DNA from: Hymenoscyphus infarciens
Lineage: Eukaryota > Ascomycota > Leotiomycetes > Helotiales > Helotiaceae
Direction: 5' to 3'
Assembly: GCA_001414345.1 (NCBI GenBank)
Contig: LLCB01000060.1
Location: 124,001 to 188,000, forward strand
DNA: 64,000 nucleotides
A program made the position numbers and the translations under genes. This document shows, piece by piece, positions 23,744 to 36,335 of the stretch. How positions within the stretch are numbered: position 1 is the first letter of the stretch; the number at the start of each line of letters is the position of its first letter. A model generated the notes under the pieces. It was given only the letters and a program-made list of their open reading frames with translations. It was not told where the DNA came from and did no database searches.

Positions 23744-25207
23744 AGGACTTTGAATATCTCACGATTATGTTCCAGTCGATTCATAATTGGAGAAACTCCC
23801 AAAGGGTAGACTTGGTTTTTTTTTATGGTATTCGATTTGGGTTAGCAAGTGGTAGAAAAAGAAGACAAAAAAAGTTCCGACGGACAAGGAATGGAGGTGC
23901 AATGATACGCGTGATCTACTTTGTCTTTTCTTTTGTTGGTATGGTATTAGTTGTCTTTGATCTCTTTTCTGCTTTAGACTTTTACAAGTGTTTGTGTTGG
24001 GGCTGCTGGTTTCTTTCTATAGGGTTGCTTTGGAAGCATTTTTTCATTTTGTTTTGTTATAGATTTCGAGATGAAATACACACAATCTTACCATGTTTGA
24101 CGGACTGCGAATTTTTTTCCCGTCCCAAGCTCCTTTAATTTAGTATACGGCGGACAAAACTTAGTTCCTACCCCCTACCCAGGCACAGAACCAGAGATTA
24201 GATAATGTCGATTCCGACGACGGACGAAGTTTATCTACTCCTACTAGGTAAGTAAGATACCCAGTCCTTACACTCCGGCCTTCTATTCTATCATACGACT
24301 AGACGCGTACCATTATAACTCTTGTTCCAGTGGACTTCGGAGCATCAACAAACCGAGTTTTTAATTCTTTTAATCCATTTTGAACAATAACTGCAACTAT
24401 TCCAGACTATCTTAAACAATTCAAAGTAAAAGTGATGCTAAAGAGAAAGACTTATGTCTCTCAGAATGAGGAAAATGCTTGCACCCTACATGTTCTGGTA
24501 TTTACTCTTCTCGGGAGTGTATGATTTTCTCATATCCTGGAAACATCAAAACGTTGAAATCTAAAGGTGTCACTGACACCAACACATTCCTTTCATTCTC
24601 TCCCCCCCCGTCCTTCCCCGCCTCCTGACACCGAATCAGGGATGTAAAAGTATTCCTACCTCTCCTAGAGCCTTGAAATACCCCAAAAAGAGAATAGTGT
24701 GTGTCTCTCTGCTTACATCGCAAACCCTCTACAACTCCCGTCCCCACTCGCTTGATTCACTTCCCCACCAAGATCTCCCAACCTATTGCCGCCCCCGCCC
24801 CCTGGTATCGTCTGTCAGGTGCCAGGGTAGTTTAGCTGTGAACTGTCTGTGCGGTCTACAGACAATTAAGAGAGAAGAGAGAGGGGAGTAACTCTCTAAA
24901 ACCCAACACGTTTTTCCCACAGGGTCCCCAGAGTGCATTTCCTACAAGAGAACAAACTTTATTCCCCTATTCGACCCATTTCCAGTGGTGGTGAAAAAGA
25001 TGCCACAAAGAAACTCATTTCCCAACCACTTCTCCTGTTCCTAAAAAATCCTAGATATTAGTAGGCCTACTAAATGAACTATCTAAAATACACCTTTGAA
25101 TTCACTATTTGTTTCTTATATATACTAGATACTTCAACATATATAGTACAATTAGTCTAACTTTATAAAATATTTCATGAAATTCCTATAAAATAGAGTA
25201 GAGTAGA
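23744..25207. other. Spacer before the first A+T block
   Basis: Mixed composition grading into A+T-rich DNA from about 25.05 kb. ORFs here (for example 23707-24138) are hydrophobic low-complexity readings without a recognisable domain. Nothing else supported. Confidence 0.4.
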
Positions 25208-25313
25208 ATATTAAACAGTGTTGCTAGCAGTATTATTATAGTAAAAGACTATAGTATTTTGAATATTTTAATAGTATGTATTTATTCTTAAACCTAATAT
25301 TATCACTATACTA

Positions 25314-28164
25314 TCTCTTCAGTTATTCTTACAGTCTACGTGATTTAGTAGAACGCGGTTCTAACCTTATATTTCTAGCTCTAACGCGACTAAATATTTA
25401 AATTATTATCTTATTCTTTAAACCCTACTAAAGTATATAACGATGTAGAAATTAAATAATGATTTACCTATGATTTTAGTTTTAAAAAGCTCTATTAAAA
25501 AAAAATTATTTTAGTATAAGTTAGTCTATAATATAAGTATATAAGCTAAGTTTCCTTTAACTACTCCTACTACTCCTACTACTTCTACTACCTCTTTTAT
25601 ACTCCTTTATCCTTCTTTTTAATTAATATACCTTTTCTAGAATAGTATAAGGCTAATACTACTTCTAATATAAAAAAGCCTATTATAAAAGCTACTAAAA
25701 AAGCTCTTAAAAAGAAGGCCTCTTAAGTACGCCTTATAGACGTGTTTTTTAATAATAAGTATAATTCTAAGCTTCTTAAGAAGAATATTAACCTTATATA
25801 TATAAATAATATTAATAGTAATAATAGTAAAGAGATAGAGGATATTATAAAGAATAATTTAATATTATTACTTATACTAAATATTATATATATAAGAGAG
25901 CCTTTTAAGAGTATACTATATATACTAACTTTTATATATATATAAGTATATAAAGAACTACTTATAAATAAGTTAGATTAATTATATAAAAATATACTAA
26001 TAGTAGTAAACGTTTCTAAGTTTATACTATTATTTTAAAATACTTCTCTATGTCTATCTTCTTTACTTTTACCTTTAAATTATATAAAACTAATTAAGTT
26101 TTTTAGTCTCTTTTTTACTACTAGGATTCTTTATATAATATATAATAATATTAATATATATATAGTAGTATCTATACTAAATCGCTCTAGTATAGACTTC
26201 TAGAAAAATATATTAGTTTTAGAGCTTAAAGTCTTTCTTATAATTATAATATATTTTAGTATAAGAAATATATAGAGAGAGCTAGAGCTTTAAAAGAGAG
26301 AGAGTAGAGGCTTCTATCTACTACTTTAATTTATATAAAAGTGTAGATATAAAGAGCTTAAGTCTTATTTTTATATATCTTATTCTTTTACTAATATTCT
26401 AAAGGAGAATTAGTATATAAAGCTATTACTACTTTTTAAGTACTTATATACTATATTTAAAAACAAGAGATATATCTACCTACTATAAAACGTATCTATC
26501 GACGAGATAATTATAGAGTTTAAAGGAAGATCTAAGTATATATTAAAGTATAAGTATAAACTAATCTTAGAGAAGTATAAAAACTAGGCTTTATATTTTA
26601 TAGAATATATATATAACTTCCTCTTTTATTCTTATACTTATAAAACTATAGAATTAGTCTAAAAAAATAGTTTTATATCTATTAGTAATATATAAAATTT
26701 TCTAACTTTATTACTTCTAGTTTAACCTATTTCTATATAACTCTAGTTTAATATGTTTTAGTATAACCTTAGCTAATATTACTCTCTATAGGTTTAATAA
26801 TATATTAACTTATAAAGTTACTTTCTTATCTATCTTACTAATTTATAATATATATAGATAATTACTTCTTATTACTAGAATTGTTTAATAAGCTTCTTAA
26901 GCTTAGTATTAGCGTAGTAGACACTTATTCTATCTATATTACTAAACCGCTCTTTCTATATCTAATTAAGACTTAAAAGAAGAAGGTTAATAATACTCTC
27001 TTATAATCCTAGAGTATATAATCCTAGGAGTTATAGAAGAAGGTTATTACCACAGGTCCTAGTATATAATAGAGTAATCTTATAGATAAAATCGTTCTAG
27101 TATATTCTTAAGTTTTAGCCTTTATATAGTAAGATAATATACTAGTATTAATACTTTCTATAATATATACTAGTAAGAAGTATAATCAACGAGAGCGACG
27201 ATATCTATACTAATCTAGTACTATAGTAAATAAGATCGTCTATAAGTCTTTTATCTACTAATTATCGCCTTTACTACTACTATTCTTAAGAGTCTAAAAA
27301 GTCTATAAACTAAGATCTTAATATACTATAAACTTCTATTAAAATCTGCTAATTCTATAATTTATTAATAATTATAATAAGTAGATAGAAAGAGTAAATA
27401 TTATAGATTAATTATATAGGAACTATAAAACCTAGTAAACTTAGCAGAAGATATAGTAGCCTTTATTTTATTAGCTTATAGATATTACTATAGTAAACCC
27501 TTATTTACTTTAACTTTAAGATAGAAGTAATTATATTAAATTAAGTAAGAGATATATACTAATATTTAGTATAGATTCTACTTTATAATTCTTATATAAA
27601 ACCTTCTAATTATCGCTTATATACTCTCTACTTAAAGACTTCTAGCTTATATACTAATTTATTTATCTTAATAAAGAAGATAATATTATAAAGGCTTAAA
27701 AGTAATACTCTATCTATCTCTATAATTAGTATATAGCTTCTACTAAAAGATTATAGTATTAGTATAAGATATAAAGAGATAAACTTTTAAGTAAATTACT
27801 TTTAGAAGGAGTATATCTATCTTACTTACGTTAAACTAAGAGCTAGTATAAGTAGTGTAATATATCTATTTATAGTAGTAATTAGCTATACTAGAAAGAA
27901 TTCTATAAGATAGAAGTTATTAAGAATATAAGAGAGTAGAAGAGATTAAATAAAGAGATAGAAAGAGATATATCTCTACTATATATAGAGTATATATAAA
28001 TAGCTTTAATTTAGATTTTAAGATCTTAGTACTCTTAAACTAGCTTAGTAGTATTATAGTTTAAAGCTACCTAGAATTTAGTCTAAAACTACTCTAAATA
28101 AGAGTAGTTTTAAACCGGACTACTAAACGCGTCTATATATAGAGTATAAGAATAACTAAAGAGA
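25314..28164. mobile_element. 2.85-kb TA-flanked DNA transposon, RIP-degraded, with DDE transposase fossil
   Basis: Ends are TCTCTTCAGTTATTCTTA and its inverted partner TCTCTTTAGTTATTCTTA, each bordered by TA (25312-25313, 28165-28166). The interior is extremely A+T-rich with stops in all frames. Independent proof that these are element ends: the same termini and subterminal 230-260 bases recur, in opposite orientation, at 36896-37573 in an unrelated context. A fossil transposase segment lies at 26489-26640. Confidence 0.75.
26489..26640 (+). pseudogene. Fossil piggyBac-like (DDE_Tnp_1_7) transposase segment
   Basis: Read directly, with stops marked, the frame gives NVSIDEIIIEFKGRSKYILK, then KYKLILEKYKN, a stop, and ALYFIEYIYNFLFYSY. 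This agrees with the catalytic-core pattern of the transposase IS4-like/piggyBac family in fungi (VSIDEMMIRFxGRSxxT, EGYKxFALCDxGYTY), including the catalytic Asp in SIDE. The TA duplication is unlike the TTAA of animal piggyBac, so family placement is by core motif only. Non-functional. Confidence 0.6.
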
Positions 28165-28655
28165 TACTACTTATTTACTATTATAATAGTACTAATTATA
28201 TACTATTTAATAACTCGCGTACTAAAACCTAAAAATGAAGCTATTCCTACTTTTATTAAGATAAGCTATATATAAAGATTTTCAGGCTACTTTAGAAGCT
28301 ATTAATATAATTCTTTTTTATTAAAATACTCTATTTAATTTACTCTATAAATCTAGCTATTTAGAGAGAGGCTTTTTACTATATATATTATATTATAGAC
28401 TTCTAAAGTATAAGGCTAAAAATAAGTAGGTTTAAATCTAGAGTAAAAAGCTTAAATCTAATAGACTTAGTAATACTATAGTATTATTATAATATTAGTT
28501 AAAAGACTAATAATATTAATAGTAATATAATTAAATATTATTAGAATTATATAGTGTAAATAGTATATATTAAACTCTATTTTCAACGATCTATCGTAGT
28601 AGTATAATATTCTAGATACTACTAGTAATACTAATATTATAACACTAATATTAAA

Positions 28656-31600
28656 AGTCTAGTAGAATAATAGAACCGAGTAACGTAAATATTTAAGAAT
28701 AGCCTCGCCACCTCTCCAACTCTAACATAAAGGTCCTCTTTCTCCCAATCTCCTTCTTCCACTTAATTTCCACTTTTTCTTAACTTTAAGAAGACTCATC
28801 TTACTAGAATGTAAGAGAAACTATCACGTGTTATCTCTACTTGCTCTATTTGAAACTTTATGTATTTCATATACTTCGCGAAATGAATTCGACTCTTAAT
28901 TTCATTTCAAATAGTACTATGTTTATAAGTCTCGAGGTTTTCAAGTTTATTTAGAAGCTCTTGATATTAGAAGGTTGAAGACTATAGCTCTTTATAGCTA
29001 GATATGAACGAGACGTGTAAGGAAGGAATACAAATTATATAAATTATATAAAAGTTGAAAAAGTATTTTATAAAGAAAGGCAGAGAGAGTCGAGAAAAAG
29101 TATAAGGAAACTCGGGTGGGTTACGTTATAGTTATTTCTTCTCTTTCTTTGCTTTTGAAAGAGATGATTTATAGCTTACCTAATCTAGTAAAAAGTAACT
29201 TTAATATATACCTATTGTGTATAGAATATCTTTGGAAAGAAATAGAAGCCTTGATTTTTCTTCCCCCTCTTCTTCCCTCCCTCTCCTCTTCTTCCTCAGG
29301 AATAGTAACCCGGGAGATCAAATACTTATGCAGGTACACATAGACTATTTCACTACGCCTTTCTCACATTATAAGTTGACTACCTTTCTAGAGACAGTGA
29401 CGGGTGTGGAGTTAGATTAGGGGCTGAGGACTGAGAGACCAGTACTAGACCCCAGATTTTTGTCACCCTAAGAATTGCTGCGAATGAGGAGGACGGTTAA
29501 ATCGCTTCTTTTTGGCGAGAAAGAGGTGTTCTGGGCGTATTTCAAGGAAGTACTATTGTGTGAAATGGGTGAGGAGGCTGAGAAATTCCTTGCCTTCTTC
29601 GTGTATTTATTTTATGCAGGTAAGATTACCGTTTTGTCGTTCATTTCTCTCTCCTCGAAAACTGATTGGAAGAGAAAGGATTATATGACTTTGTAAGCTG
29701 GATGAACAATCGTCACCTCGAAATAATGGTCTTGCACTCCACAACCTTTGGGAATAGTCTCCTTTCATTTATTACTCGGCGAGTTCAAGTTTTTCCCAAA
29801 AAAAGGTTTCGTAAAACGTAAAAAAGGTGACAAGTTGAGGGGATGACATCTTATAACGTACACTAGGGTCCGTATAGATAGATGGGTCCTCTCGAATCAT
29901 TTCCCCAAGTTTTTCCCTAGAATGAAAAATGTTTCACCCCAGATATTTCACATACCCCATGATATGTTTGCTATTAAAAGGGCGTTGTGAGATCCTGCGG
30001 TTCATGCGAGGTTTGAAAGGGATGGCCTGGTTGGGGTTTACGCTTACGTTAGTAGCACGTTCGAAAGAGGAAATTTTCGAGAAGGAATCATGCCATGCAT
30101 AGAAGGGAGGGGAGGGTAAAAAGATTCGCTCGGCGGGAGGGAGACTCGGAAGGTTCCCGAATCCCATTTTCGGGGACGAGGGAATCAATCCCTTCCATTG
30201 ATAGTTTACTTGCCAATAAAACGATGAGCTTTAGACACGGGGTTTACCCATTGTATGGGCGCCAAGTAGATGGAGGCTGTCGAGTCGGAGAAGAAGATTT
30301 CTTGCATGTACTTTTCCGAGTTTTCCCTCTTAAGTTTTTTTGTTGTTGTTTTGACGAGAAAAGTGAAGACGGTGGTCAACCCCTAGACAGAGAGAGGGTG
30401 AAAAACTGCCCGCTTTCATAGAGTCGTACTAGTAATGGACTGCAGTAATCAATGGCACTTGAAAAAGTTATCCAAATTAGTGCGGGACTTTGAAAAGCTA
30501 AACTCGGGACGGGATTCACGGGAAGTCTAAGGTTAGCCGCCGGATGTCGGAAGACATGAAATGTCAGTGAAATGTCAATTCGAATTTATTCTAGTTGCGC
30601 TCGTCATCCAAGACTTTTGTGCCGTCATTCCACATTGTCATGAAATTCAAGGATCTCTCTCACTCGGCCTCGTCGGCTTACAGTGAGGGGAAGGAAGTTG
30701 GGTGAGAATCTGGGGTAGTACGTAATGAGAAACCGTTCGGACGGATCACGTGAGGGGTTAAGCTGCTGTCTCTCTGATGCTTGGGGGAAGCGAAAGGCTC
30801 CCGGGCTTGTCTTTGAAGCCATTCCCGTTGCCGAGAAATCGGATTCTTTCTTGGGTTGTGTAAGGTTACCTGATGAGGCTTGAGTTAAGCGCACCTTAAG
30901 TTGACCAAAAAAGTTAAATTCGTCCCCCTTGCATGGTGAATTAAGAATACCTATGGTGAAATATGGTAGGGGTTGTAATTGGATGCCTGTCACTGGGTGG
31001 ATTCTTTGATAGAGGGGTGGGGCAGATTGTGAGATTCGAATCATTCGATGCCCGTCGAGCGTGAGCGTGAGCGAGAGAAGTGATGGGTCTTAATTTTTGG
31101 GGGAATTGTTTGACTTGGTTGATGTTGTTCGTGCGGAAGGATTCACGATTGCGCAGCGAGGTGGATGCCAGGTTGAGGTACTTTGTTGTTTCTTTCATAG
31201 ATGGTGTTCAGGAGGTTAGTTTCTCAATGCGAGGCATTTCCATTATCTTTCGGGCGACCTTCTAGCGTCTTGGAAGGCTCTTGGGATGAGGCGAGGCTGG
31301 TGACAACAGCGGGAGGACTGGGGCAGTGATTGGTCAAGCTGCCACTGGTGATAAGAGGCTGGGCGCCAAGTGGAGAGAGGCGGGGAGGGACCGGGGAGGG
31401 GAGAGGGGAGCACGAGGGGTGAGAATCGTGGAATCGTGAGATATTGTAATGGCCCACGATGAGCCCGAAGAAGCGGCTGCTGCAGTTCCATTGCGTTGTG
31501 TGTATTTTCTGTTAGGGAGACTTGATGGAAGCTATCGAGGTGTTGATGTAATTGAAGGCTGGTGTTTTGCGTCGCTGTTTCTCAGCTCCAAACACCAAAA

Positions 31601-31720
31601 AGGCTTTAGTTTAGCTATCTTGTTCCTCGGTCTCTGCTCAGCTCTGGGGCTGAATGGAGCCTGGGATTCGGTGCCAACTAGCGTAACCATGGGTACCCAT
31701 CCATGTCTCCAAGTGAACGA
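28656..31720. other. Spacer between first A+T block and telomere-repeat MITE
   Basis: Composition returns toward normal from about 28.7 kb. ORFs up to 139 codons on both strands lack any recognisable domain or convincing splice structure. No RNA gene seen. Confidence 0.4.
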
Positions 31721-31728
31721 ACTCTTTT

Positions 31729-32033
31729 GAGTTTTGCTAAATCCCCTGACCCTTTTGACTAAATCGCCTGATCTAACCAAATTAGGACGTTTTCCGGTCC
31801 CTAACACTACCAAAGTGCAGAATCATATATCACTAACCCTAATCCCTAGCCCTAACCCATACCCTATCCCTAACCCTAACTAACCCTAACCTCTAGCCAC
31901 TAACCCTAACCTCGAAAACCAGGTCACTATCCCTTAGAATAGAGAATTAGTATTATATAAGCCCGATAAGAGTGCCTAATCGGGTTAGAGTCAGGCGATT
32001 TAGTCAAAAGGGTCAGGGGATTTAGCCAAAGCC
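31729..32033. mobile_element. 305-base MITE with 8-base duplication and telomere-like core
   Basis: Terminal inverted repeats: left GAGTTTTGCTAAATCCCCTG, right reverse complement GGCTTTGGCTAAATCCCCTG, both continuing ACCCTTTTGACTAAATCGCC. Flanked by perfect 8-base copies ACTCTTTT (31721-31728 and 32034-32041), as in hAT elements. The centre (about 31831-31914) is a run of CCCTAA, CCCTAG and CCCTAT units. Confidence 0.8.
31831..31914. repeat. Interstitial telomere-like repeats (CCCTAA)n
   Basis: At least five CCCTAA units plus CCCTAG/CCCTAT variants. TTAGGG is the usual ascomycete telomere unit. The run sits wholly inside the MITE at 31729-32033 and is flanked by ordinary sequence on both sides. 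Confidence 0.8.
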
Positions 32034-32041
32034 ACTCTTTT

Positions 32042-32531
32042 CCCCTCGAACCCGAACTTATACCCGTTTTACGGCATAGCATGGTCCTCGAGTGGCCCTA
32101 CTGCCCTCTGCCCTCTGCCCTCCCAGCGGAGAGTCCGTATCTGGCTCCTTCGAGGGCAAATCGGGGTGAATGCCCTGCCCTGTGCATGGAACAGGGAGCC
32201 TTCCTCACTCCACCCGTTGCTGCTGCTGCAGCAGGCAGGTGTGCTCAGCGTGTGTTCAGCAGATGGACCCGCGCTACACAGCACCTGCATGTACGGAGTA
32301 GGTACTGTATCGACATGGCCCTAATCTATGGGATTCGCGCTACTGGTATTCACTGAATATTGCACTTGGCACTTCTTATATATACCTACCTTCATCCTCT
32401 CCCCGGCCCAAGTCTACTAGCCTCCTCCCCTCCTCCCCTCCTCCCCTCCTTCCCCCCTCACACCCTTCTTGATTTTCTTCTGGGCCCGTCAGACTTTGCT
32501 TTCTTCCCCAGAGTAGCGAAGCAACAACACA
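32042..32531 (+). promoter_or_regulatory. Promoter and leader region of the amino-acid permease
   Basis: Contains TATATATA near 32378, then a CT-rich tract of repeated CTCCTCCC words (about 32396-32458) ending about 75 bases before the start codon. Both are typical fungal core-promoter features; their function here is inferred from position. Confidence 0.4.
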
Positions 32532-34602
32532 ATGGCCGCCATCAATCGCTACGAAGGCTCGTCCGAGTCGCCAGAGCCAAAAGATTACCGCAAGGAGGAG
32601 TATGGTGGTCATGAGCAGGTCCACATCGCCAACGTCGCTGATCTGGATGACGACGATTCCGGGCACCATTTACATCGGGGATTGAAGGCCAGGCAGATTA
32701 CTATGATTGCCATTGGTGGAGCTATCGGTACCGGTTTGATTATTGGGACGTAAGTAATCATCAACCACCTTCCCAACTTTTCTTGCGCAAACGTGCATGT
32801 AGGCCTGAGAAAGATAGACATCAGCTGACCCGTCCCCCAGTGGAAAGTCCTTGGCTCAAGCAGGTCCAGCCCCGTTGGTTATTGGATATGCGCTCGTCGG
32901 ATTTCTGTGCTTCTTGGTCATGGCGGCGTTGGGAGAGGTATGTTCCACCTTCTACACTCGACTCGATTTACTTCCGAATGGTTGCGTGGGAAAAGGAATT
33001 GCTGACACCTGGGGGATAGATGGCTTGCTGGCTTCCCATGGCTTCTGGATTCACTGGTTATGCGACTAGATTCGTGGATCCCGCACTCGGATTTTGTTTG
33101 GGCTGGAATTACTGGTTCAAGGTATGTCCCCTCAACCGCCAGCTTATGCTAGAGGAAAACCGGCTAAGAGGCGATGTAGTACATTATCGTTACCCCGAAC
33201 AATCTGACTGCTGCCTCGCTCGTCATCCAATACTGGATCAAGAGAGAAAAGCTCAACCCGGGAGTTTTCATTGCGTAAGTTATCTCATACATGTATTAGG
33301 ATCAAACGCTAACATAAAAAAAGAGTTTTCCTCGTTTGTGTTGTGTGCATCAATTATTTTGGGGTGAAATTCTTTGGAGAGTTTGAGTTCTATCTTTCCA
33401 GTATCAAAGTCGTCGTCATTGTTGCTTTGATCCTCTTGAGTTTGATTCTTGCATGTGGAGGGGGCCCAAAGGGAGACGCCACGGGCTTTACATATTGGGG
33501 GAACCCGGGAGCTTTTAACGCTTACATTCTGAGTGAGTTATCACGTACCATGTGGTGCATTAGATCTCAGCGCTAACAAACAACAGAGGGTGCTGCTGGT
33601 AGATTTTTGGCAGTCTGGTCCACCTTCACCACCGCTGTGTTCGCTTACTTGGGAACCGAATTGGTAGGGGTAACGGTCGGAGAAGCCGCCAACCCAAGAA
33701 AGGTCATCCCCCGCGCTATCAAGCTCACCTTTTACCGAATCCTTCTCTTCTACGTCGTCTTGGTTTTCTTCCTCGGAATGCTTGTCCCATACAACTCCCC
33801 AGATTTGAAGGAGGCCAACAAGAGCTCCAACTCGGCCACCGCATCCCCATTCGTCGTCGCCATCAAGCTTTCCGGTATCAAGGCGTTGCCCGGCATCTTG
33901 AACGCCTGTATCTTGGTCTTCGTTTTCTCCGCCGCAAACTCCGATTTGTACATTGCTTCCCGGACTCTTTACGGTCTTGCCCACGAGAAGAAGGCTCCAA
34001 AGATCTTCACCTACACCGACAAGCGTGGTGTCCCAGTCGCCGCTCTTGGTCTCTCGACAGCCTTCTGCTTCCTTGCCTTCCTGGGTGTCAACACAGACTC
34101 ATACACCGTCTTCGGATACTTTGTCAACCTCGTCACCATGTTCGGTCTTCTCACCTGGATCTCCCTTCTCATCGCCCACATCCACTTCGTCAAAGCCCGT
34201 CGCGCTCAAGGAATCCCCGACTCGGCACTCGCCTACGTCGCACCACTCGGAGCCTACGGTTCATATGGTGCTCTCGTCTTCTCTTGCCTCATCGCTTTCT
34301 TCAAGGGATTCCCAATCTTTTGCTACAAGATTACCGCTGCCAAAGGAACAGTTCCAGTTTTCGACTGGAGAACTTTCATCACTACTTACCTCGGTATCCC
34401 ATTGTACATTGCTATGATCTTCGGGTACAAGTTCTATATGAAATCAGAGATGGTCCGACCAGAAACCGCCGATCTGTACAGCGGCAAGGCGAGAATCGAT
34501 GCGGAAGAGGCTGAGTACATTGCGCAGGAAACTGCGAGAAATGGTGGACCAGAGACCAAGCGACAGAAGCTTTACAGACTTACCCTTGGTTGGTTGTTCT
34601 AG
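32532..34602 (+). CDS. General amino-acid permease (APC/YAT family)
   Basis: Proton-coupled amino-acid uptake at the plasma membrane. Six exons: 32532-32749, 32841-32937, 33020-33121, 33180-33274, 33324-33532 and 33587-34602; 578 residues. Family landmarks: ARQITMIAIGGAIGTGLIIG, AALGEMACWLPMASGFTGYA, TRFVDPALGFCLGWNYWFK, YIIVTPNNLTAASLVIQYW, FGEFEFYLSSIKVV, TELVGVTVGEAANPRKVIPR, SAANSDLYIASRTLYGLA and KRGVPVAALGLS, with about twelve hydrophobic spans and hydrophilic ends. All splice phases close and each junction falls inside a conserved block. Base use is normal, although the gene lies between two transposon-rich A+T regions. Substrate range cannot be told. Confidence 0.93.
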
Positions 34603-35983
34603 ATTGTATATTTCATATTTGGGAAAGGATGGATGGGAAGTGTTTACCTGTATATATGATTCGATGATGGCGTGTGGAGTGGTCACCTATGTTTACTGTG
34701 GGAGTAAAATATCTGGGTCGGTTGGGATGGAAAATACCATTCTTGGACCGAAAGAATAATGATAAAGCATATTACCCACCTGCTCATGTTGCTTTCGGGG
34801 AGAAGTGAGACAAGATGACGCTGATTAGAGGCACAGACTGGAATTTTCTGGTGTCATATAAGCACAGATAAGGCACTCAAACTCGTTCGACTCTTGCTCT
34901 GCAGCGATTTGGCGGGGTGGACTGGATTTTATCCGGTCACGTGAACGGATATATTGCCGGGTCGGCTGGCGCTTTTGGCCGGAAGAATGCCGGACTCAAT
35001 GATTCGAGAAAGAGGCGCCACCAGAGTTTGAGGTCCCTCATTCTATCTACAAAGTAACATTTAGGACAAACGACGGGGCATCGCGCTCGAAAAGTGAACG
35101 AGAAGGGAAGGCACGATATCGTCGTCGGCCTAGTCTATGCTTAAGATTATAAACCCTCTCGCTCTCGGATTTCCTTCTATATATAATAATTTCTTATTAT
35201 CGAAAACTAATCGCGAGAGGTAAGAGAATAGAGAGATGGTTTAGGTTTATTTCTCTATAGAGGTTCTTCTATCTTTAACTCTCGACCTTAATATTTAATT
35301 TCTCTTTATTCTTAACTCTCTCTTAACTCTCTCTTAACTCTCTCTTAACTCTCTTTTAACTTATAAATATATAGATATAGTTAGAAGCTTCTCTATACTT
35401 AGTTAGTATAAGAGAAAGAGATAGTAGTATTATATTAGATCGTATAAGTCTACTTAGATATAAAAAAGAGATTTTATATAAAGAATACTAAGTTCTCTAC
35501 TAATACTTTCTTATACTTCTTTCTTATTCTCTTTTTCTATCTAAAGTTTAAATAGTCTCTTTCTTTTACGATTTATATTTTTTATTATTATTATTATTAT
35601 TACTTCTACTTCTACTATCTTATTAGTAGATATAATTTAAGTAAACTCGCGAGTTAATATTTTTTTTTTTTTATTTATTAGTTATAAAGTGAGATATAGC
35701 GTTTTTATTCTCTTAGTCTACTAAATACGTCTTTATAAGCTAATTTAGTTATTCTTCTCTTAGTCTTACTTTTTACTCTCGCTCTTCTTTTTCTAGCTAA
35801 TTAAATCGCTCGATTCTCCTTTTCTATTCTAGTCTAAAAAGTGTTTAAAGCCTTTCTAGATCTAGTAGATAGATAAGCTAGGTAAGACGTTTATTCTATA
35901 GCTAATAAATTAAGAGATAGTTGATTACTAGCTATAGATTATACTTAGCTTTCGTAATCTCTCTCTTATCTAGAACCTCTAAT
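34603..35983. other. Permease 3' flank grading into second A+T block
   Basis: Normal composition to about 35.1 kb, then TA-rich sequence with repeated CTCTCTTAA words (about 35310-35360). No gene or resolvable element end seen. Confidence 0.4.
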
Positions 35984-36335
35984 TATAATAGTACGAAATA
36001 TATACTACTATAGAAGAGATATATAGAAGTACGTTTAGTAGAATAATATACGTAGATACTAGGCTCTAATATAGAAGAAAAGGCTAAACTAGCCTTTTCT
36101 AACTCTAGGAGTAGATAGCTATAGATAAGAGGTTTAGATAATATAAAAAGAGGTTTAAAACTAAATAATAATATACGTTAGCTAATATAAAAGCTTAAAC
36201 TCTATAAAGTACGTCTAAAAGCTTAGACGTATATAACCTTTCTAAATTAGATAATATAAAATAATAACTACTAAAACCTTATATATATAGTATATATTAT
36301 ATAATCTAAGTTATATAATATAGTATACTATTATA
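35984..36335. repeat. Left LTR
   Basis: Direct-repeat partner of 39374-39725; shared landmarks include ACTAGGCTCTAATATA, AACTAGCCTTTTCTAACTCTA and AAAGTACGTCTAAAAGC. Differences are mainly C/T and G/A. Confidence 0.8.

Larger units (their letters stand above)
25216..28647. mobile_element. hAT-like element, interrupted by a second transposon
   Basis: Begins CAGTGTTGCTAGCAGTATTA and ends ...TAATATTATAACACTA; the reverse complement of the right end is TAGTGTTATAATATTAGTATTA. It is flanked by identical 8-base ATATTAAA copies (25208-25215 and 28648-28655). An 8-base duplication with CAGTG termini is the hAT signature. Removing the nested element (25314-28164) leaves about 580 bases, so the host was itself a small non-autonomous element. 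The inverted repeat is short and imperfect, and the surroundings are A+T-rich, so chance agreement is not excluded. Confidence 0.6.

Noticed and set aside
23707..24138. 143-codon plus-strand ORF
   Set aside because: Late part is T-rich hydrophobic reading (VFSFVGMVLVVFDLF) typical of chance ORFs here; it overlaps the secreted-protein remnant and has no conserved domain.
31831..31914. Telomere or chromosome end at this position
   Set aside because: Units are short and degenerate, lie inside an inverted-repeat element with a target duplication, and ordinary genes continue on both sides.
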